64,000 nt of DNA, taken from positions 14,239,167 through 14,303,166 of the forward strand of contig OX326956.1 of the NCBI GenBank assembly GCA_946800325.1. The letters are read 5' to 3'. Shown here one piece after another: positions 60,366-64,000 of the stretch; positions within the stretch are counted from its first letter, which is position 1; each line of letters starts with the position of its first letter. The notes below the pieces were generated by a model, which saw only the letters and a program-made list of their open reading frames with translations, was not told the origin of the DNA and ran no database searches. The DNA comes from Luzula sylvatica (Eukaryota; Streptophyta; Magnoliopsida; Poales; Juncaceae). The position numbers and the translations under genes are program-made.

Positions 60366-62954
60366 ACTTACATTCACATGTAGATGATCCGATAAGTTCC
60401 GAGGCAAGAGGAGGCTATCAGCATTTTGTTATGTGTATGGACGGTTAAAGTAGATATGGAAATATCTATTTAATGCGTGCCGAAACGGAGACTTTTGAAA
60501 GGTTCAAAGAGTTTCAAAAACGAAATACGAAATCAACTAAGCAAGAAAATCAAAACTTTTCGATAGGATCGAGAAGGCGAGTATTTGAGCTAAACCTTTC
60601 GATAGGATCGAAGAGGCGATATTTGAGTTATGAATATTGATGATCATTTATGATTGTGGAATCGTTTCACGATTGTCTTCATTTGGAACATTGAGATGTG
60701 TCCGAAAAGAGGAATTGAATGCATGTTGGACATGGTTCGATAAATGATAAGTCAATAGGATCTCCCAAAAATATTTTGGGAATATGCCCTTGAGACAGCG
60801 GCACTAATGAATGGTTGCATATAAGATATGGACCATAAACCTTCTAATCGGTACAAAAGACGCCATATGAGATATGGATCGGAATGGTTCCGAAGTTGTC
60901 ACTTGTACAGATTTGAGGATGTCAGTGTATTTCGAAATTTGTTTCGGTTAAACTCAATCCCAAATCTGAAAATTGTTCGTTTATCCTTAAGGAAACTAAA
61001 GGGTATTAGTTCTAACGTCCCGACGAAAAAGAGATTTTCGTGGCTCGAAGAGATGCCTTCTTGGAGGAGGACTAGATGCGCACAAGTTTGGAACTTGGTG
61101 CCATTTATCTCTATGCGGGTTAGTGGGAGTAGAATAAATCTCGAAAGAGTTCGAGATTTGAAAATGAACATTGTACCGATGAAAGTTGACATGGCTTCAT
61201 CAAGAGTCGATGAACGCAAGTCGAACACACAAAGAAATTTTTCGTAGATCAAGTAGGCTATAGCATAAGCCGGTAAATACGGATTTATCGTGGCTAATGA
61301 TGATAGATCGAAATCATATGATGATTCGATATCCTACAAGAATGCTATGAAAAGTTGATTCCACATGACATGGTGTCATGAAATATGAGATTCGATCCAT
61401 GTGAATTATCAAGTTTAGAACTTGATTTCATTACTTTCTGGGTTAGACCCTTGAAATGTGAGTGGGTTTTTCAAGACAAAGAACCGACATGGATAGGAAT
61501 ACGCATATATGTAAAGCGAGGCTTTTTGCGAAAAGTTTCATGCAATTCATAGTCGGACTATGAAGAAACGTTTTCGCTTGTTGACATGCTTTCCCATTCT
61601 CAAAATTATGCTTGCCATGGTCGCATATTATGACTATGTGATGTGGCAAAATGGATGTCAAAACCGAATTTCTTGACAGAAATTTTATGAAAGGATGTGT
61701 ACTTGACACAACCTTACGGTTTTGTCGATTCATAAGAATCGGGGATAAGATATGCACGCTTTAACGATCCATATGATGGATTAGAGAAAGCTTCTCGGAA
61801 TTGGAATATTCGTTTTGACAAAATTATAAACTGTTATAAAATTGTCGAAACGAATGGAAACTTTGTGTACACATGAAGGTTAGTGGGAGCTGCGTTATAT
61901 TTCTTGTAACGACAAAGGATTTAGACGAGACCGCTTATGAATTAAGCGTGAAGATCTATAGGATAGATCTAAGAAGTTCCTCGTTCTATGTTATAGCACA
62001 TATATCGACATATTATTGAAAATGGTTTTCAACATGTAAACTCCTTGGAGGAGTTAAATCAAAATGTCGAATGGCAGGAATTTTCAACGGCTCGATGTGA
62101 GACATCAAGCAGCGCGAAAAGTAATAATATGATGCCTTACATTTGATGTTAGGATCTATTATATCTGTCATGATATGTATATGGCTATCTGTCATACAAA
62201 TATAGCGTCTAGTTCACCGTCAATAAAATTCATGGGAATCACATGAGTTTGAATGTAATTCGATTACATGAGACTAACTCTTGTGAATGTATAATGGTTA
62301 TACAAATATATACATAATGGTTATGTATATTTAAACCCATCGGGATTTGTATTGATAGAGGTGAAATTTATCCTTGAATACTTTGCGAAAGAATTCAGGA
62401 TTAATTATCTATAATGGTGTGGAGGACGTGTTGGTTATAAAGAGTTATAACAAACAACAGTTTCCAAAGATTAACCACGTCCAAATATGTAGCACGACTT
62501 TCGATCACAAAGTGTGTACATGTTTCGCTCAAATGAAAACACGGTTATGTGGAAAGGTTCCACAAGACCAATAGTTTATGATTCTATTTACGGAGGCGAG
62601 TATATTGCGGTTATTAATCGCAAAAGGAAGTGGTATGGATCAAGGATACATGACCAAACTCTAGTAGTCACGAGTTATCGGATTTATGGTTGTTTATTGC
62701 GTGAGACGCAGTAGTACAAGCCAAAAATGCCGAGGTCACAACCACTTCTAGCCAATACTCAGAAAATTTCATTTGATCCATGAAATTTTGTGAAAAGATG
62801 TGATCGTAGGTATTGGAAATGTTCCAATCCTGATGATGATTAACACTAGCGGGAACGTGCGGACCCGTTTACAAAACCGCTCTCTCTAGTCGCGCGTGAC
62901 TGTCATGCGATGACTATGGGTATGGAGATACCTAGAGGAGGAAGAAGAGAGTAG
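60366..62954 (+). pseudogene. Decayed Copia pol (integrase to RNase H)
   Basis: Pieces in shifting frames follow Copia order on plus: an integrase-like SSEARGGYQ (about 60395) and SRYGNIYLMR with ETETFERFKEFQK (60450-60520); an RT-like KCEWVFQDK (about 61460), EETFS and DVYLTQPYGFVDS (about 61690); LEKASRNWNIRFDKI (about 61785); and RNase H-end DPFTKPLS (about 62862). Many stops and indels break it. It is related to the element at 17734-22642 but much older. Gag and protease are missing. Confidence 0.85.
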
Positions 62955-64000
62955 AGTGTAGTTATCTAATACGATAGTCCTCGCAGGTTATGGGTATGGA
63001 GATACCCATAGGTAAACGTTGTATCACCCAAATACTTAGTCCATATGAATGCATCCTTTTTAAAAACTTTGTTTACTTAAATTAATATGCATTCATCTTA
63101 TATGAAAACTGTGTGCTGGGTTGTGTAATATGATTGTTACATGAACCTTGATTTGAACTTGTGTGGACGTCGACACGGTTGAGGACCATGTGCAGCAAAA
63201 CTGTCACACTTAAAGTGTCATTTCTAAACATCCCTAGTCGCGGATCAGCTTGCTTAAGAGAGAAGCATTTCTATTATTGGATAATAGACTGAACGCGTAC
63301 ACTAGTACGTTTGCCGAGGAGATGATTATGTTTTGCTAATCATGGGACAAGGTGCTTGTCGAATCGGGAACGTAGATATATGTTAGGTTACATGTATTGG
63401 ATATGACCGAAGCCGCGAGTCCATGACATGATTTAGTCATTATAGATGGACTTGCGATGGATGGGGTTTTATGTTCTTCATACTTGAGGGGATCATTGAT
63501 TGTGTTACGCACGTAACGCAATGCTTTGATATGATCTTACGCTCACCGTAACAGGGAGTTAAAAGGGTCATCATTGGGTATTGTCCGATACACGGAATTC
63601 AATGTGAGTCTCCAAGATAGGAATTGTTTATTCCGAAAGGAAGAGATATCTCTTAGGCGCCGCTCGATGAGTTGATTAACGAAATCTCTGGCCAGAGTCA
63701 ATGATATTAATGGTTAATATCGATTGAAATTTGTTAAATCAACTCAGAATCGGGGAATAAGTGTAGTTAATCAAATTATAAGGATGACTATAACTATGCC
63801 TTTTGATTAACGGATATCGCAAACAAGAGAACTAGTAACCGCTATTCGAGATAGGCACAATAATCACAATCATTATTCGTTTAACATGGGTAGCTATGAT
63901 GGAGTGACTAGATCCCGCTCATGAGCTTGTAGGCATTGGAAACAACCTACTGCCATCGTTAAGTCGAACCTACATGGTCACACAACGAGTCGTACTAAGT
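62955..64000 (+). mobile_element. 3' LTR of the decayed Copia element, cut by the window edge
   Basis: Follows pol and a purine-rich GGAGGAAGAAGAGAG. It matches the minus-strand reading of 16450-17660 in several places (CATACTTGAG, TGCTTTGAT, GATAGGAATTGTT, GATATCGCAAACAAGAGAAC, AACCTAC). The right end is outside the window. Confidence 0.75.

Noticed and set aside
60828..61252. Frames of 139 and 117 codons on opposite strands
   Set aside because: They fall in the decayed Copia pol; neither gives a recognisable protein, and recognisable pieces change frame.

Overview
This window looks like gene-poor, AT-rich plant nuclear DNA, most likely from a flowering plant. The evidence is spliceosomal introns, plant-type Copia and Gypsy LTR retrotransposons, a Helitron with a canonical plant 3' end, a tRNA-derived SINE, hAT- and Mutator-type MITEs, and a satellite with a period of about 175 bp. 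Nothing bacterial is present: no operons, rRNA, tRNA genes or CRISPR. The species cannot be named from the sequence alone.

Layout. 1-830 is diverged satellite in minus orientation. 1090-4650 holds a decayed gene-like fragment and a GATC-rich minisatellite block. 4737-5360 is a hAT-type element. 5855-5923 is a fragment of a dioxygenase exon. 5990-7489 is a Mutator-like element, 7603-7741 a SINE, and 8030-9060 minus-orientation satellite again. 10572-11021 is a MITE. 13480-15105 appears to be the end of a Gypsy element with minisatellites inside its LTR. 15367-15808 is the left part of an LTR carrying four evenly spaced palindrome pairs. 15809-22950 is a minus-strand Copia element whose gag-pol is mostly open but carries two nonsense codons and a nested 974-bp solo LTR. 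22955-41985 is the main plus-orientation satellite array, interrupted by a hAT element (26782-27890) and a Mutator-like element with inverted repeats of about 650 bp (35200-38177). 41990-42108 is a C-rich block, followed by the right part of an LTR and a Gypsy pol scrap.

Genes. The one clearly complete gene is an 11-exon 2-oxoglutarate/Fe(II) dioxygenase on the minus strand (55348-57504; 305 residues). All splice phases join and the iron- and 2-oxoglutarate-binding residues are present. It is boxed in: a Helitron (53090-55219) ends 129 bp beyond its stop codon, and a hAT element plus a Mutator MITE lie within 1.3 kb upstream of its start. A lipid-transfer-protein gene (47903-49703) has been split by a short LTR retrotransposon with a perfect 5-bp target duplication. 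A possible small three-exon gene of 59 codons lies at 43377-43877. The right edge (60370-64000) is a badly decayed Copia element running off the window.

No new multi-gene system was found. The most unusual signals are: paired TTCGAA palindromes at a constant 22-bp spacing in an LTR; several hAT-type elements each saturated with its own short motif; higher-order structure in the satellite; paralogous empty sites that confirm two insertions; and C-rich blocks that sit at junctions and may be assembly artefacts.
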